Below are positions 26,686 to 34,263 of a stretch of DNA of 64,000 bases, piece after piece. The stretch is from Chelativorans salis (GTDB lineage Bacteria > Pseudomonadota > Alphaproteobacteria > Rhizobiales > Rhizobiaceae). The DNA lies in NCBI RefSeq assembly GCF_025336525.1, contig NZ_JAOCZP010000001.1, forward strand, positions 1,054,001 through 1,118,000, given 5' to 3'. The position numbers and the translations under genes are program-made. The notes under the pieces were generated by a model. It had not been told where the DNA came from. It was given only the letters and a program-made list of their open reading frames with translations, and made no database searches. Position 1 is the first letter of the stretch. Each line of letters opens with the position of its first letter.

Positions 26686-28503
26686 ATGAACGACGCCGGG
26701 CAGATGGATAAGGCCAAGGCCGGCGCCTACCGCGTCCTGGCGCGCAAATACCGCCCGCGTGACTTTTCCGCCCTCATCGGCCAGGAGCCGATGGTGCGCA
26801 CGCTCACCAACGCCTTCTCCGCCGGCCGCATCGCCCAAGCCTGGATGCTGACCGGTGTGCGCGGGGTGGGCAAGACGACGACCGCGCGCATCCTTGCGCG
26901 TGCGCTGAATTACAAGACCGAGACCGTCAACGAACCTTCCATCAATCTCGAGACGCCCGGCGAGCACTGCGAGGCCATCCTTGAAGGCCGCCATGTCGAC
27001 GTGATCGAGATGGACGCCGCCTCCCACACGGGCATCGACGACATTCGCGATATCATAGATCAGGTGCGCTATGCCCCGGTCTCGGCGCGTTACAAGATCT
27101 ACATCATCGACGAGGTCCACATGCTCTCCAACCAGGCCTTCAACGGCCTGTTGAAGACGCTTGAGGAGCCACCGCCGCACGTGAAGTTCATCTTTGCCAC
27201 CACGGAGATCCGCAAGGTCCCGATCACCATCCTGTCGCGCTGTCAGCGCTTTGATCTGCGGCGCATCGATGCGGCGGTGATCAAGGAGGACCTCGCCCGC
27301 ATCGGCAAGCTGGAAGGCGTGGAGGCGGAGGACGAGGCGCTGGCGATGATCGCCCGTGCCGCGGAAGGTTCGATGCGCGACGCGCAGTCGATCTTTGATC
27401 AGGCGATCGCGCATTCCTCCGGCAAGGTGACGGCCGAGACCGTGCGCGACATGCTGGGCCTTGCCGACCGCGCCCGCGTCATCGACCTGTTCGAGCATGT
27501 GATGAAGGGCGACGTCGCCGCGGCCTTGGCCGAGTTTCGCGCCCAGTACGACACCGGCGCCGACCCGGCGACGGTGCTGACGGACCTGGCCGAGTTCAAC
27601 CATCTCGTCACGCGGCTGCGCTTCGTGCCGGAGGCGGCAGGCGACGCCGCGCTCTCGGAGGCGGAGCGTGAGCGCGGGCTGGCGTTCTCCAAGACGCTCT
27701 CCGTGCGCGTTCTCTCGCGTGCCTGGCAGATGCTGCTCAAGGGCATCCAGGAAGTGCAGTCGTCCAACGCGCCGGTGGCAGCCGGCGAGATGGTGATGAT
27801 ACGCATCGCGCACGCCGCCGACCTGCCCACCCTCGACGAAGCGCTGAAGACGGTGGAGAGTATGTCCGCCGGGACAGCGGTCACAAGTGCGCCGTCGGGC
27901 CAGGCCGCCGCAGCCCCGGCAGCCGCACCGGCAGGCAACGGCGGTGCGCAGGCGATCGCCTCCGCGCGCATGCCGGCAAGCGGCGGCGGGCAGACCATGC
28001 GGCTGGTACGCGAGGTGCCGCGGGAAGAGCAGGCGCCTGCGCCCGCAGCGGCTCCGGAAGCCGAGCCGGAGACGGTTCCGCTAACTTCGCTGGCCGACAT
28101 CGCGGAGTTGGCCGAGGCCCACCGCGACATGGCCTTCAAGGTGCAGTTCAAGCGCTGCGTCCGTCTCGTGCGCATCGAGCCGGGAAGGCTCGCCGTCAAC
28201 CTGACGGAGGATGCGCCGAAAACGCTTCTGAACGACCTGACGAACCGCCTGCAGAAATGGACCGGCCGCCGCTGGATTGTCTCGCTGTCGCACGAGGCGG
28301 GCGGCAAGACGCTGGCCGAGGAGGAAAGCGGCCGCAGGGAATCCGCGCTCGCCGACGCGCGCGCCGATCCGGCCGTGGCCGCCATCCTGCAGAGCTTTCC
28401 CGGCGCGCGCATCCTCGATGTGCGCATTCCCGACGCGGTGGCGGAAGACACGGCTAGCGATGTCGTGCCGCCCGAGCCGGACACCGAAGACGACGATATC
28501 TAA
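26686..28503 (+). CDS. dnaX: DNA polymerase III subunit gamma/tau
   Basis: A 605-residue clamp-loader subunit. The AAA+ domain covers about 15-240, with Walker A GVRGVGKTTT, Walker B in IIDEVHMLS and the sensor/SRC region ILSRCQRFDLRRI. Domain III follows. An Ala/Pro/Gly-rich linker (about 400-465) precedes the tau-specific C-terminal domain. The region that forms a four-Cys zinc site in most DnaX proteins (after ARALNYKTE) keeps only one Cys, so no zinc ribbon can form; this appears usual in rhizobia. The ATG at 26686 was chosen; 26704 is an alternative. It is followed by ybaB after 18 bases. Confidence 0.94.
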   Translation: MNDAGQMDKAKAGAYRVLARKYRPRDFSALIGQEPMVRTLTNAFSAGRIAQAWMLTGVRGVGKTTTARILARALNYKTETVNEPSINLETPGEHCEAILEGRHVDVIEMDAASHTGIDDIRDIIDQVRYAPVSARYKIYIIDEVHMLSNQAFNGLLKTLEEPPPHVKFIFATTEIRKVPITILSRCQRFDLRRIDAAVIKEDLARIGKLEGVEAEDEALAMIARAAEGSMRDAQSIFDQAIAHSSGKVTAETVRDMLGLADRARVIDLFEHVMKGDVAAALAEFRAQYDTGADPATVLTDLAEFNHLVTRLRFVPEAAGDAALSEAERERGLAFSKTLSVRVLSRAWQMLLKGIQEVQSSNAPVAAGEMVMIRIAHAADLPTLDEALKTVESMSAGTAVTSAPSGQAAAAPAAAPAGNGGAQAIASARMPASGGGQTMRLVREVPREEQAPAPAAAPEAEPETVPLTSLADIAELAEAHRDMAFKVQFKRCVRLVRIEPGRLAVNLTEDAPKTLLNDLTNRLQKWTGRRWIVSLSHEAGGKTLAEEESGRRESALADARADPAVAAILQSFPGARILDVRIPDAVAEDTASDVVPPEPDTEDDDI

Positions 28504-28521
28504 GCGCGATTGGAGACGAAC

Positions 28522-28845
28522 ATGCGCGACCTGATGGGCATGATGAGCAAGGCCAAGGAAATGCAGGCCAAATTCCAGGCCATGCAGGAGGAGATCGCCA
28601 CGATGGAGGCCGAGGGCCAGTCCGGCGGCGGCGTCGTCAAGGTGACGCTTTCCGGCCGATTCGAGATGAAGAAGCTTCATGTCGACCCCTCGCTCTTCAA
28701 GGAAGATGACGTGGAGATCCTCGAGGATCTGATCCTCGCCGCCCACAACGACGCCAAGGTGAAGGTCGAGGCGGAGATGCAGAAGAAGACCGAGGAGATG
28801 ACGGCAGGCCTGCCGATCCCGCCCGGGATGAAGCTGCCCTTTTGA
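28522..28845 (+). CDS. ybaB: YbaB/EbfC family nucleoid-associated protein
   Basis: A 107-residue protein with the YbaB family N-terminus [21 protein letters not shown] and the central [24 protein letters not shown]. These small dimeric proteins bind DNA without strong sequence preference. The start at 28522 follows a GGAG; four extra codons upstream are possible. It sits between dnaX and recR as in most bacteria, though here a divergently oriented GNAT gene has been placed between ybaB and recR. Confidence 0.95.
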   Translation: MRDLMGMMSKAKEMQAKFQAMQEEIATMEAEGQSGGGVVKVTLSGRFEMKKLHVDPSLFKEDDVEILEDLILAAHNDAKVKVEAEMQKKTEEMTAGLPIPPGMKLPF

Positions 28846-28847
28846 TG

Positions 28848-29351
28848 CTACGGGACGTCCCGTTCCATCTCCACCGCAGAGAGGCGGACGCCCGGAACGA
28901 ACTCGATCTCGGCGATGCCGATGCGGCGGAATCCAGCCGAGGCGTAGAATTTTTCCGCCTGAAGGGTGGAGCGGCTTTTCATCGTATGGGCGCCGGCCGC
29001 GGCCGCCTCGGAGAGGCAGCGGTCGAGAAGCTGCCGCGCAATGCCCTTGCGCAGATGAGCCGGATGGGTCGCGAAATGGCGGATATGCGCGATCCCCTCG
29101 TCGATTTCGCCCGTGCCCGGCGTCTCGAACGTCCATCCGCCGCAGCCGGCAGGTTCGCCGTTCGCCTCGGCGACGAAATAGGTGCCGCTCGCAAGCAGCT
29201 TCGGGTTCGCGCGCGACATGACGGGGAGAGCCTTAGCAAGCTTCTCCGGCTCGTAGGAGCCGTCGGCGAGCATGGCGTAGGAAGCAGCGATGAGGTCCGA
29301 CAGCACATGGAGGTCGTCGGGCGTGGCGACGCGGATGGCGATATCGGCCAT
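28848..29351 (-). CDS. GNAT family N-acetyltransferase
   Basis: A 167-residue GNAT-fold protein. The acetyl-CoA loop is in THPAHLRKGIARQLLDRC (R/Q-x-x-G-x-G/A type), preceded by the strand AHIRHFATHP. The C-terminal ASAGFRRIG is also typical. Substrate unknown. The start at 29351 (MADIAIRV) has GGAGGAG at better spacing than the ATG at 29360. It ends two bases from the convergent ybaB stop and interrupts the usual ybaB-recR pairing. Confidence 0.85.
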   Translation of the reverse strand: MADIAIRVATPDDLHVLSDLIAASYAMLADGSYEPEKLAKALPVMSRANPKLLASGTYFVAEANGEPAGCGGWTFETPGTGEIDEGIAHIRHFATHPAHLRKGIARQLLDRCLSEAAAAGAHTMKSRSTLQAEKFYASAGFRRIGIAEIEFVPGVRLSAVEMERDVP

Positions 29352-29444
29352 GGCGGGCATCTCCTCCTCGAAAGTCGCCCAGCAGCATAGCTGGCTGCGA
29401 TGCTGACGCTACCCAATTCCTTCGTTCCCGGTTAAACCCTCCTC

Positions 29445-30050
29445 ATGTCCAAGCGAATCGCCGGTCCCGAGATCGAACGCCTGATACAGCTCCTGGCCAA
29501 GGTGCCGGGGCTGGGGCCACGCTCGGCCCGGCGGGCGGCGCTGCATCTCATCAAGAAGAAGGAACAGCTCTTCGAGCCGCTTTCGGCGGCGATGAACGAG
29601 GCGCTGGAGAAGGTGCGGGTGTGCTCGGTCTGCGGCAATGTCGACACCGCCGACCCCTGCTCCATCTGCACCGACCCGCGGCGCGATGCGGGGACGCTGA
29701 TCGTGGTGGAGGACGTGGCGGATCTGTGGGCGCTGGAGCGTGCGGCGGCGATGAATGTGCGCTACCACGTGCTGGGCGGCACGCTGTCGCCGCTCGATGG
29801 CGTGGGGCCGGAGGATCTCAACATCGCCGGGCTTATAAACCGCGTGGCCGAGGGCGGCGTTGGCGAGATCATTATCGCCGTCAATGCCACCGTGGAGGGG
29901 CAGACGACGGCGCATTACATTACCGACCAGATGGCCGATATGGGGGTGAAGGTGACGCGGCTGGCGCATGGCGTGCCGGTGGGCGGGGAGCTCGACTATC
30001 TCGACGAGGGCACGCTTGCCGCGGCGCTGAAATCGCGTACGGTGTTTTGA
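29445..30050 (+). CDS. recR: Recombination protein RecR
   Basis: A 201-residue RecR, the partner of RecF and RecO in loading RecA at single-strand gaps. The helix-hairpin-helix is in [18 protein letters not shown], the four-Cys zinc motif in [16 protein letters not shown] and the Toprim domain in [16 protein letters not shown]. It ends with LKSRTVF, as in homologues. Length is normal. It is followed 24 bases later by the lytic transglycosylase gene. Confidence 0.97.
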   Translation: MSKRIAGPEIERLIQLLAKVPGLGPRSARRAALHLIKKKEQLFEPLSAAMNEALEKVRVCSVCGNVDTADPCSICTDPRRDAGTLIVVEDVADLWALERAAAMNVRYHVLGGTLSPLDGVGPEDLNIAGLINRVAEGGVGEIIIAVNATVEGQTTAHYITDQMADMGVKVTRLAHGVPVGGELDYLDEGTLAAALKSRTVF

Positions 30051-30073
30051 CGCTGAAGATGCGGGAGGAGGGA

Positions 30074-31312
30074 ATGAGAAGTCTCACGCCAATCCTGGCT
30101 GCCATCCTGCTCATATTTTCATCCCTCATCGCCCCCTCCCCTGCCATCGCACAGAACGTCTCCAACCTCTTCGCCCAATGGCTTCAAGCTGATCTGTGGC
30201 CGGAGGCGCGGGCGCGTGGGATTTCGCCGGCCACCTTCAATGCCGCCTTTGCCGGTGTAACGCCGAACCTGAAGCTGCCGGACCTGGTGATGCCTGGCGA
30301 GAGCGCGCCGCGGGGGACCGGGCAGCACCAGGCCGAGTTTCGTGCACCCTCGGCCTATTTCGACCATATCGGCGGCGTGGTTTCGGGGGGCCGAAGGCTG
30401 GCCGCGCAGCATGCGGCGACGCTTTCCGCGATCGAGAAGCGCTACGGTGTGCCGCGCGGCATCGTGCTGGCGATCTGGGGGCGCGAGTCCGGCTTCGGTA
30501 GCGCCAAGATTCCCTACAACGCCTTCGAGGTGTTGGGGACCAAGGCTTTTCTGGCCACGCGTAAGGAGATGTTCCGCGAGGAGGTGCTGGCGGCGCTGGA
30601 GATGGTGGAGAAGCGGGGTGTGGGGCCTGAGACCATGCGCTCCTCCTGGGCGGGCGCCATGGGGCAGCCGCAGTTTCTGCCCACCTCGTACCTGAAATAC
30701 GCCGACGACGGCGACGGCGACGGGCGGGCCGACATCTGGAATTCGGTGCCCGACACGCTCGCCTCCATCGCCAATTACCTGGCAAGCCACGGCTGGGTGC
30801 GCGGGCGCGACTGGGGGTTCGAGGTGACGGTGCCGGCAAATGTCTCCTGCGCCGAGGAGGGGCCGGACCGGGGGCGGCGCATCGCCGAGTGGGCGGCGAT
30901 GGGGATTGCGCGGGTGGGCGGCAAGGCCTTTCCCGCGCACGAGATGCAAGGCGAGGGCTATCTGATGATGCCAGCGGGGCGGCTCGGGCCGGCCTTTATC
31001 GTCACGCCGAATTTTTACCGGCTGAAGGATTACAACGAGAGCGATCTCTATGCGCTCTTCGTCGGTCATGCGGGCGACCGCATCATGTATGGGGATATCT
31101 CCTTTGCCGCCGGGTGGAGCCGCGTCGACGGGCTCAGCCGGGCCGATATCGCGGCCATGCAGCGGGCGCTGGAGGCCCGGGGCCACGATGTCGGCGGTGC
31201 CGACGGGCTTGCCGGCTTCAAGACGCGGCGCTCCATCGGCCGGTGGCAGGAGAAGGCGGGGCGGGTGGCCACCTGCTTTCCCGATAGAGACCTGGCGCGG
31301 CAACTGAGGTAA
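30074..31312 (+). CDS. Lytic murein transglycosylase, MltB-like family
   Basis: A 412-residue periplasmic enzyme with a Sec signal peptide (MRSLTPILAAILLIFSSL...SPAIAQ). The SLT-type catalytic domain has IWGRESGFGSAK, where the Glu is catalytic, then MGQPQFLPTSYLKYADDGDGDGRADIWNS. The C-terminal peptidoglycan-binding domain is recognisable from DIAAMQRALEARGHDVGGADG...FKTRRSIGRWQ. It cleaves glycan strands to 1,6-anhydromuramyl products. The start at 30074 has GGAGGAG directly upstream; 30059 is a less likely alternative. Confidence 0.92.
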   Translation: MRSLTPILAAILLIFSSLIAPSPAIAQNVSNLFAQWLQADLWPEARARGISPATFNAAFAGVTPNLKLPDLVMPGESAPRGTGQHQAEFRAPSAYFDHIGGVVSGGRRLAAQHAATLSAIEKRYGVPRGIVLAIWGRESGFGSAKIPYNAFEVLGTKAFLATRKEMFREEVLAALEMVEKRGVGPETMRSSWAGAMGQPQFLPTSYLKYADDGDGDGRADIWNSVPDTLASIANYLASHGWVRGRDWGFEVTVPANVSCAEEGPDRGRRIAEWAAMGIARVGGKAFPAHEMQGEGYLMMPAGRLGPAFIVTPNFYRLKDYNESDLYALFVGHAGDRIMYGDISFAAGWSRVDGLSRADIAAMQRALEARGHDVGGADGLAGFKTRRSIGRWQEKAGRVATCFPDRDLARQLR

Positions 31313-31384
31313 GCTGCCGGCCGCCGGGTGGGGCGCCGCGTGCGGTTGGGGTTTTTCATGCAGTATCCAGAAGGAGGGTGTTCC

Positions 31385-31768
31385 GTGACTTACTTCAAAC
31401 CGCTCGCAGGCCTTGGCGTCATCGCCTTTGCCGGTCTCATCCTGTCCGCCTGTACCGTCGTCGTCGAAGAGGAGCGCCCGCGCCCGCCGCGCCCGCAGAT
31501 CTGCACCCAGGAATACGCCCCCGTCTGTGCCCGGCGCGGAGAGCGGCTGCGCACCTTCTCCAACGCCTGCTTCGCGGAGGCCGAGGGCTTCCGGCCGGTG
31601 CACCGGGGCGAATGCCGGCCCCAGTCGAGCCGTCCTGACCGGCCGCAGTTCTGCACAAGGGAATATGCGCCCGTCTGTGCCCGGCGCGGCAACCGCATTC
31701 GCACCTTCGGCAACGCCTGCGAGGCCGAGGCCGCCGACTACCGCATCCTGCGGCGCGGCGAATGCTGA
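31385..31768 (+). CDS. Lipoprotein with two Kazal-like domains
   Basis: A 127-residue predicted lipoprotein. The GTG start at 31385 has AAGGAGGG seven bases upstream and gives a signal peptide with lipobox LSAC (Cys23). After a short acidic/Pro-Arg-rich linker there are two near-identical Kazal-like domains. Their Cys are at 40, 48, 62, 77 and at 90, 98, 112, 127, each with the pattern EYAPVCARRG...RTF(S/G)NAC..AEA...RGEC. Classical Kazal domains have six Cys; these have four, so one disulfide is missing. The family is named for serine protease inhibition, but no inhibitory activity is assured. The two domains look like an internal duplication. Confidence 0.85.
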   Translation: MTYFKPLAGLGVIAFAGLILSACTVVVEEERPRPPRPQICTQEYAPVCARRGERLRTFSNACFAEAEGFRPVHRGECRPQSSRPDRPQFCTREYAPVCARRGNRIRTFGNACEAEAADYRILRRGEC

Positions 31769-31788
31769 GGTGAACCCGGCGGGGCGGG

Positions 31789-32211
31789 TCATCGATCCTC
31801 CCCGTCGCCCTCCTCCGGGCGGTTTTCCGCCGCGCCGCCCTTAACCGCGTGCCTGAGCTCATCGCGCAGCGGCTCGATGACCTCCGCGTCGAGCGGCACG
31901 CAGGGCGGGATCAGGGGTTTTAAGGGGAAGGTCCAGTCGTCCTCCGGGCGGCGGCCGCAGCATCTGCCGCTGCGGCGGCACTTGCCGATGCGGCAGGTGC
32001 GGTGGAAACCGTGGTGCGTGCAGAGCGCCTGGAAGAGGAGCAGATAGATGCCGAGCATTTCGCAATACTCGGCGCGGCCGCGATCGAAGATCGCCTGCTG
32101 CTCCTCGGTGCGCCAGGTGACAGGCTCCATCGGCGGCACCTTGAAGCGGGGATACCAGCTCTTGGCGTCTTCGCCCGGGTTTTTGCTGTCGGGGTTTTCG
32201 GGTTCGTCCAT
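31789..32211 (-). CDS. Hypothetical protein with Cys/Arg-rich centre
   Basis: A 140-residue protein that I do not recognise. The N-terminus is acidic and Pro-rich (MDEPENPDSKNPGEDAKSW). The centre contains TWRTEEQQAIFDRGRAEY, then a His/Cys-rich stretch CTHHGFHRTCRIGKCRRSGRCC that could bind a metal. The C-terminus is charged. There is no signal peptide or membrane helix. Base and codon usage match the high-GC neighbours, so it looks like an ancestral gene. It is convergent with the Kazal-like gene and its upstream side faces the long gene-free gap. Confidence 0.6.
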   Translation of the reverse strand: MDEPENPDSKNPGEDAKSWYPRFKVPPMEPVTWRTEEQQAIFDRGRAEYCEMLGIYLLLFQALCTHHGFHRTCRIGKCRRSGRCCGRRPEDDWTFPLKPLIPPCVPLDAEVIEPLRDELRHAVKGGAAENRPEEGDGEDR

Positions 32212-33074
32212 CGCGGGTTCCTTTCCTTGCCGGGTTTTCGGGAGATGCGGGCACGCGCTTTTCCTTCCCGCCGGTGGGCCGGCGGGTGCGCTTCAGTTCG
32301 GGGAGACGGGCGGCCTTTGTGTCGCTCGTCTAGTTTAGTCGCGACCCGCAGGCCGCCCGTCCGGCGATTTCCGTCTCCGCCCGTTCCGCTTCCAGGGAGT
32401 GGATTGTGGAAGGCATTGCCTTCCGCGACGGGGGTGGCCCTTCGACCCGCTCGGGGCTGCCACGTTGCCCGTCATTCCTCCGCTCCCCTTTAAAGTGCAC
32501 CGTCCGGCACGCGCCGCCCGTAGTGGCGGCAGGGGAATCCTTGGGCGGAGCCTCCCCGGGCCGGCCGCCACGTTAGCGACCCGCCGGAGGCGCCGACCCA
32601 TCCTCGCGAGATCACCGTCGCGACCTGCGTCCCCGCGGGATGGGCGGGCTTAGGATAGTGCTGGATTAGAGAGGGGGGATAAAATTGGGGCGAAAAAGTT
32701 TGGAAGTGGTGGAGGATCAACGGGTTGGGGAGAAGTGGGGGTGGATTTTATCCACGTGGTTTTCCAAGCGATCGGAGGGACAGACGGTGAAGTCTCTTGA
32801 GCAGAGGCCCACGACTCACCTTAGCTTCAGATCAGAATTACTTGTCGCGCTAAGGAGCTAGTCTCCACGCGCGAAGCAGGTTTTCAACAGAAACTAGGCA
32901 GATAAGGATTCTTATATCGCTCTCGATAAGTCTTTGAATTATATTTTTTTATTCTCCTTATATGTGCCTCCAAGGTTATCACTCTGGAGGAAAGAGGAAA
33001 GCGACAGATTCTCCGCTCTTGAAAACTGAGCGCCATAATTCCATATTTTCTGCCATGTCTGGCGGAGGGATACT
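32212..33074. other. Gene-free interval and left junction of the AT-richer island
   Basis: No convincing gene was found in these 863 bases. The left part (to about 32650) is GC-rich like the surrounding chromosome and open in several frames, but no frame has a ribosome-binding site or protein-like composition. Near 32650-32760 the composition changes abruptly and becomes AT-rich towards the island. A small hairpin GTGGAT-TTT-ATCCAC lies at 32741-32755. The last 150 bases hold the candidate promoter and leader of the operon that starts at 33075. Confidence 0.6.
32934..32963 (+). promoter_or_regulatory. Candidate promoter of the six-gene HTH operon
   Basis: TTGAAT (32934-32939) and TTATAT (32958-32963) are separated by 18 bases within the most AT-rich part of the window. 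Transcription would start near 32970, leaving a leader of about 105 bases before the first gene. The surrounding AT-richness makes chance matches likely, so this is tentative. Confidence 0.35.
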
Positions 33075-33401
33075 ATGGATAATGGCGAGGTTTATTTGCG
33101 CGCGATGATGTCACTTGTTGCAAGGCAGACGTTCACCCCTGAACGCCTTGCTGAGGTTGTGGCCCCGCAATCAAATCTGAAGTCATTAGAGGCTTTCAAT
33201 TTGTGCGATGGTACTAACACACAAAAGGAGATTGCCACCAAGCTCGGCATCGATGCCGGCCAATTTAGTCGAATGATAAAACGATGGATTGAGGAAGGTA
33301 TTTTGATTCGGGTTACACAAGAAGGTAATGTGAAGCCCGTGCATGTATACCCGATCCCAGATCGCCTCCTCCAAAATGCAAGGAAAAAAGGTAGCGATTA
33401 A
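33075..33401 (+). CDS. Small winged-helix DNA-binding protein, first gene of the HTH operon
   Basis: A 108-residue protein with one winged helix-turn-helix. The HTH is at about 49-72 (TQKEIATKLGIDAGQFSRMIKR) and the wing at 75-94 (EGILIRVTQEG...VHVYPIP), ending in a basic tail. The stretch AFNLCDGTNTQKEIA resembles small MarR-like regulators, where the Cys-Asp-Gly turn precedes the HTH. The ATG has GGAGGG six bases upstream, the strongest ribosome-binding site in the operon. Codons are AT-rich compared with the flanking chromosome. Being first, it is the likely autoregulator. The next gene begins one base after its stop. Confidence 0.8.
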   Translation: MDNGEVYLRAMMSLVARQTFTPERLAEVVAPQSNLKSLEAFNLCDGTNTQKEIATKLGIDAGQFSRMIKRWIEEGILIRVTQEGNVKPVHVYPIPDRLLQNARKKGSD

Positions 33402-33402
33402 G

Positions 33403-33666
33403 ATGGATGAGGAGACGCTTGCACAGAAGATTGACACGCTAATCCGCATTCAAGCCCATTTAGCCGTGGCGGGGTTTGAATCGCAGAAGGACAAAATTCT
33501 GTTTCTGGGACGTGTCGGGCTGTCGTCTAAGGATATAGCGGAGATTCTCGGCACAACGCCTAACACTGTCAGTGTAGCGCTCTCTAACGCTAGGAAGACC
33601 GGGAACTTAAAGCCTTCGCTGGGAAGGACGCCCAAGAAGAAAACGGAAGGCGATGACAAAGAATGA
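33403..33666 (+). CDS. Small HTH protein with sigma-region-4-like motif
   Basis: An 87-residue protein. An N-terminal helical part (DTLIRIQAHLAVAGFESQKDKILFL) is followed by an HTH at about 41-65, GLSSKDIAEILGTTPNTVSVALSNARK. This resembles region 4 of sigma factors and many phage or plasmid regulators. The tail is Lys/Arg-rich. The ATG lies one base after the stop of the previous gene; an ATG at 33376 in the same frame is an alternative. Its end overlaps the next gene by 14 bases. It is too small to be a sigma factor, as it lacks region 2. Confidence 0.75.
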   Translation: MDEETLAQKIDTLIRIQAHLAVAGFESQKDKILFLGRVGLSSKDIAEILGTTPNTVSVALSNARKTGNLKPSLGRTPKKKTEGDDKE

Positions 33667-33865
33667 TCTAGCAAGCGCCGAGTCAGATGCAGTTAGGAGA
33701 CTGCTGTTCCTTGGTCTCATCATCGATGGTCCCACCCAAGATCGAGAACGAGCCACTCTACGGATGCGCCAAACCAGCCTTAGTAGAATGTTTCCCAAGG
33801 GCCTCTTAGCGGGGATGATCCGCTTCGGAAATCGTTTGGAGGCGAGTGAGAGCGATGGAGAATAA
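33653..33865 (+). CDS. Very small HTH-like protein, paralogue 1 of 3
   Basis: A 70-residue protein. AVRRLLFLGLIIDG and SLSRMFPKGLLA match the next two proteins (pattern [AG][VL][RK][RK]L[LM]xL... and S-x-[LM]-S-x-M-[FI]-P-[KR]-G). The part between, TQDRERATLRMRQT, is where its neighbours carry a clear HTH helix (RQIASMLEIS), and it is less HTH-like here, so this copy is the most degraded. Overlaps of 14 bases at the start and 11 at the end with adjacent genes argue that it is translated by coupling. Confidence 0.65.
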   Translation: MTKNDLASAESDAVRRLLFLGLIIDGPTQDRERATLRMRQTSLSRMFPKGLLAGMIRFGNRLEASESDGE

Positions 33866-34082
33866 ACTTCTCAAGGAACTCGTGGACGAAACACGAGCTG
33901 TAAAAAAGCTCTTGATCCTACAGCTTCTCCGCAACGATGTTCCGCAGCGGCAGATAGCATCCATGCTGGAGATCAGCGAAGCTACTATGAGCCGGATGAT
34001 TCCAAGGGGAACGATGGTGAGAAAACCTCGATCCGCGACCAGCAAGATCGTCGGTAGGGAAGAGGGACACGAACATGAATGA
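33855..34082 (+). CDS. Very small HTH protein, paralogue 2 of 3
   Basis: A 75-residue protein with an N-terminal helical part (ENKLLKELVDETRAVKKLLILQLL) and a Trp-repressor-like HTH, VPQRQIASMLEISEATMSRMIPRG, then a basic tail ending in acidic and His residues. It aligns without gaps in the core to the proteins before and after it. ATG 33855 lies inside the end of the previous gene (11-base overlap), and its own last eight bases overlap the next start. The N-terminal helix is probably a dimerisation or partner helix. Confidence 0.7.
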   Translation: MENKLLKELVDETRAVKKLLILQLLRNDVPQRQIASMLEISEATMSRMIPRGTMVRKPRSATSKIVGREEGHEHE

Positions 34083-34263
34083 GGACAAAGACATACTCAA
34101 GATTGCAGCAGAGCTTGACGGCCTGAAGAAGCTAATGATCCTCCACTTGATCAGTAAAGGCTTTCGCCAAAGCCAAATTGCTGCCACTTTGGGAATCGCT
34201 GAATCGACACTTAGTGTGATGTTCCCAAAAGGTCTGTTGAAAGAAGCCAAGAAGCTAAATTAG
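34075..34263 (+). CDS. Very small HTH protein, paralogue 3 of 3
   Basis: A 62-residue protein, essentially one helix plus an HTH: AAELDGLKKLMILHLISKG followed by FRQSQIAATLGIAESTLSVMFPKGLL. It is the shortest and cleanest member of the trio. Its start overlaps the previous gene by eight bases, and its stop codon is directly followed by the ATG of the large gene at 34264. That arrangement suggests a fixed stoichiometry between the small proteins and the large one. Confidence 0.7.
   Translation: MNEDKDILKIAAELDGLKKLMILHLISKGFRQSQIAATLGIAESTLSVMFPKGLLKEAKKLN

Noticed and set aside
32399-32653. Open frame in the GC-rich half of the gene-free interval
   Set aside because: No ribosome-binding site, an Arg/Pro-rich low-complexity product, and equally long frames on the other strand.
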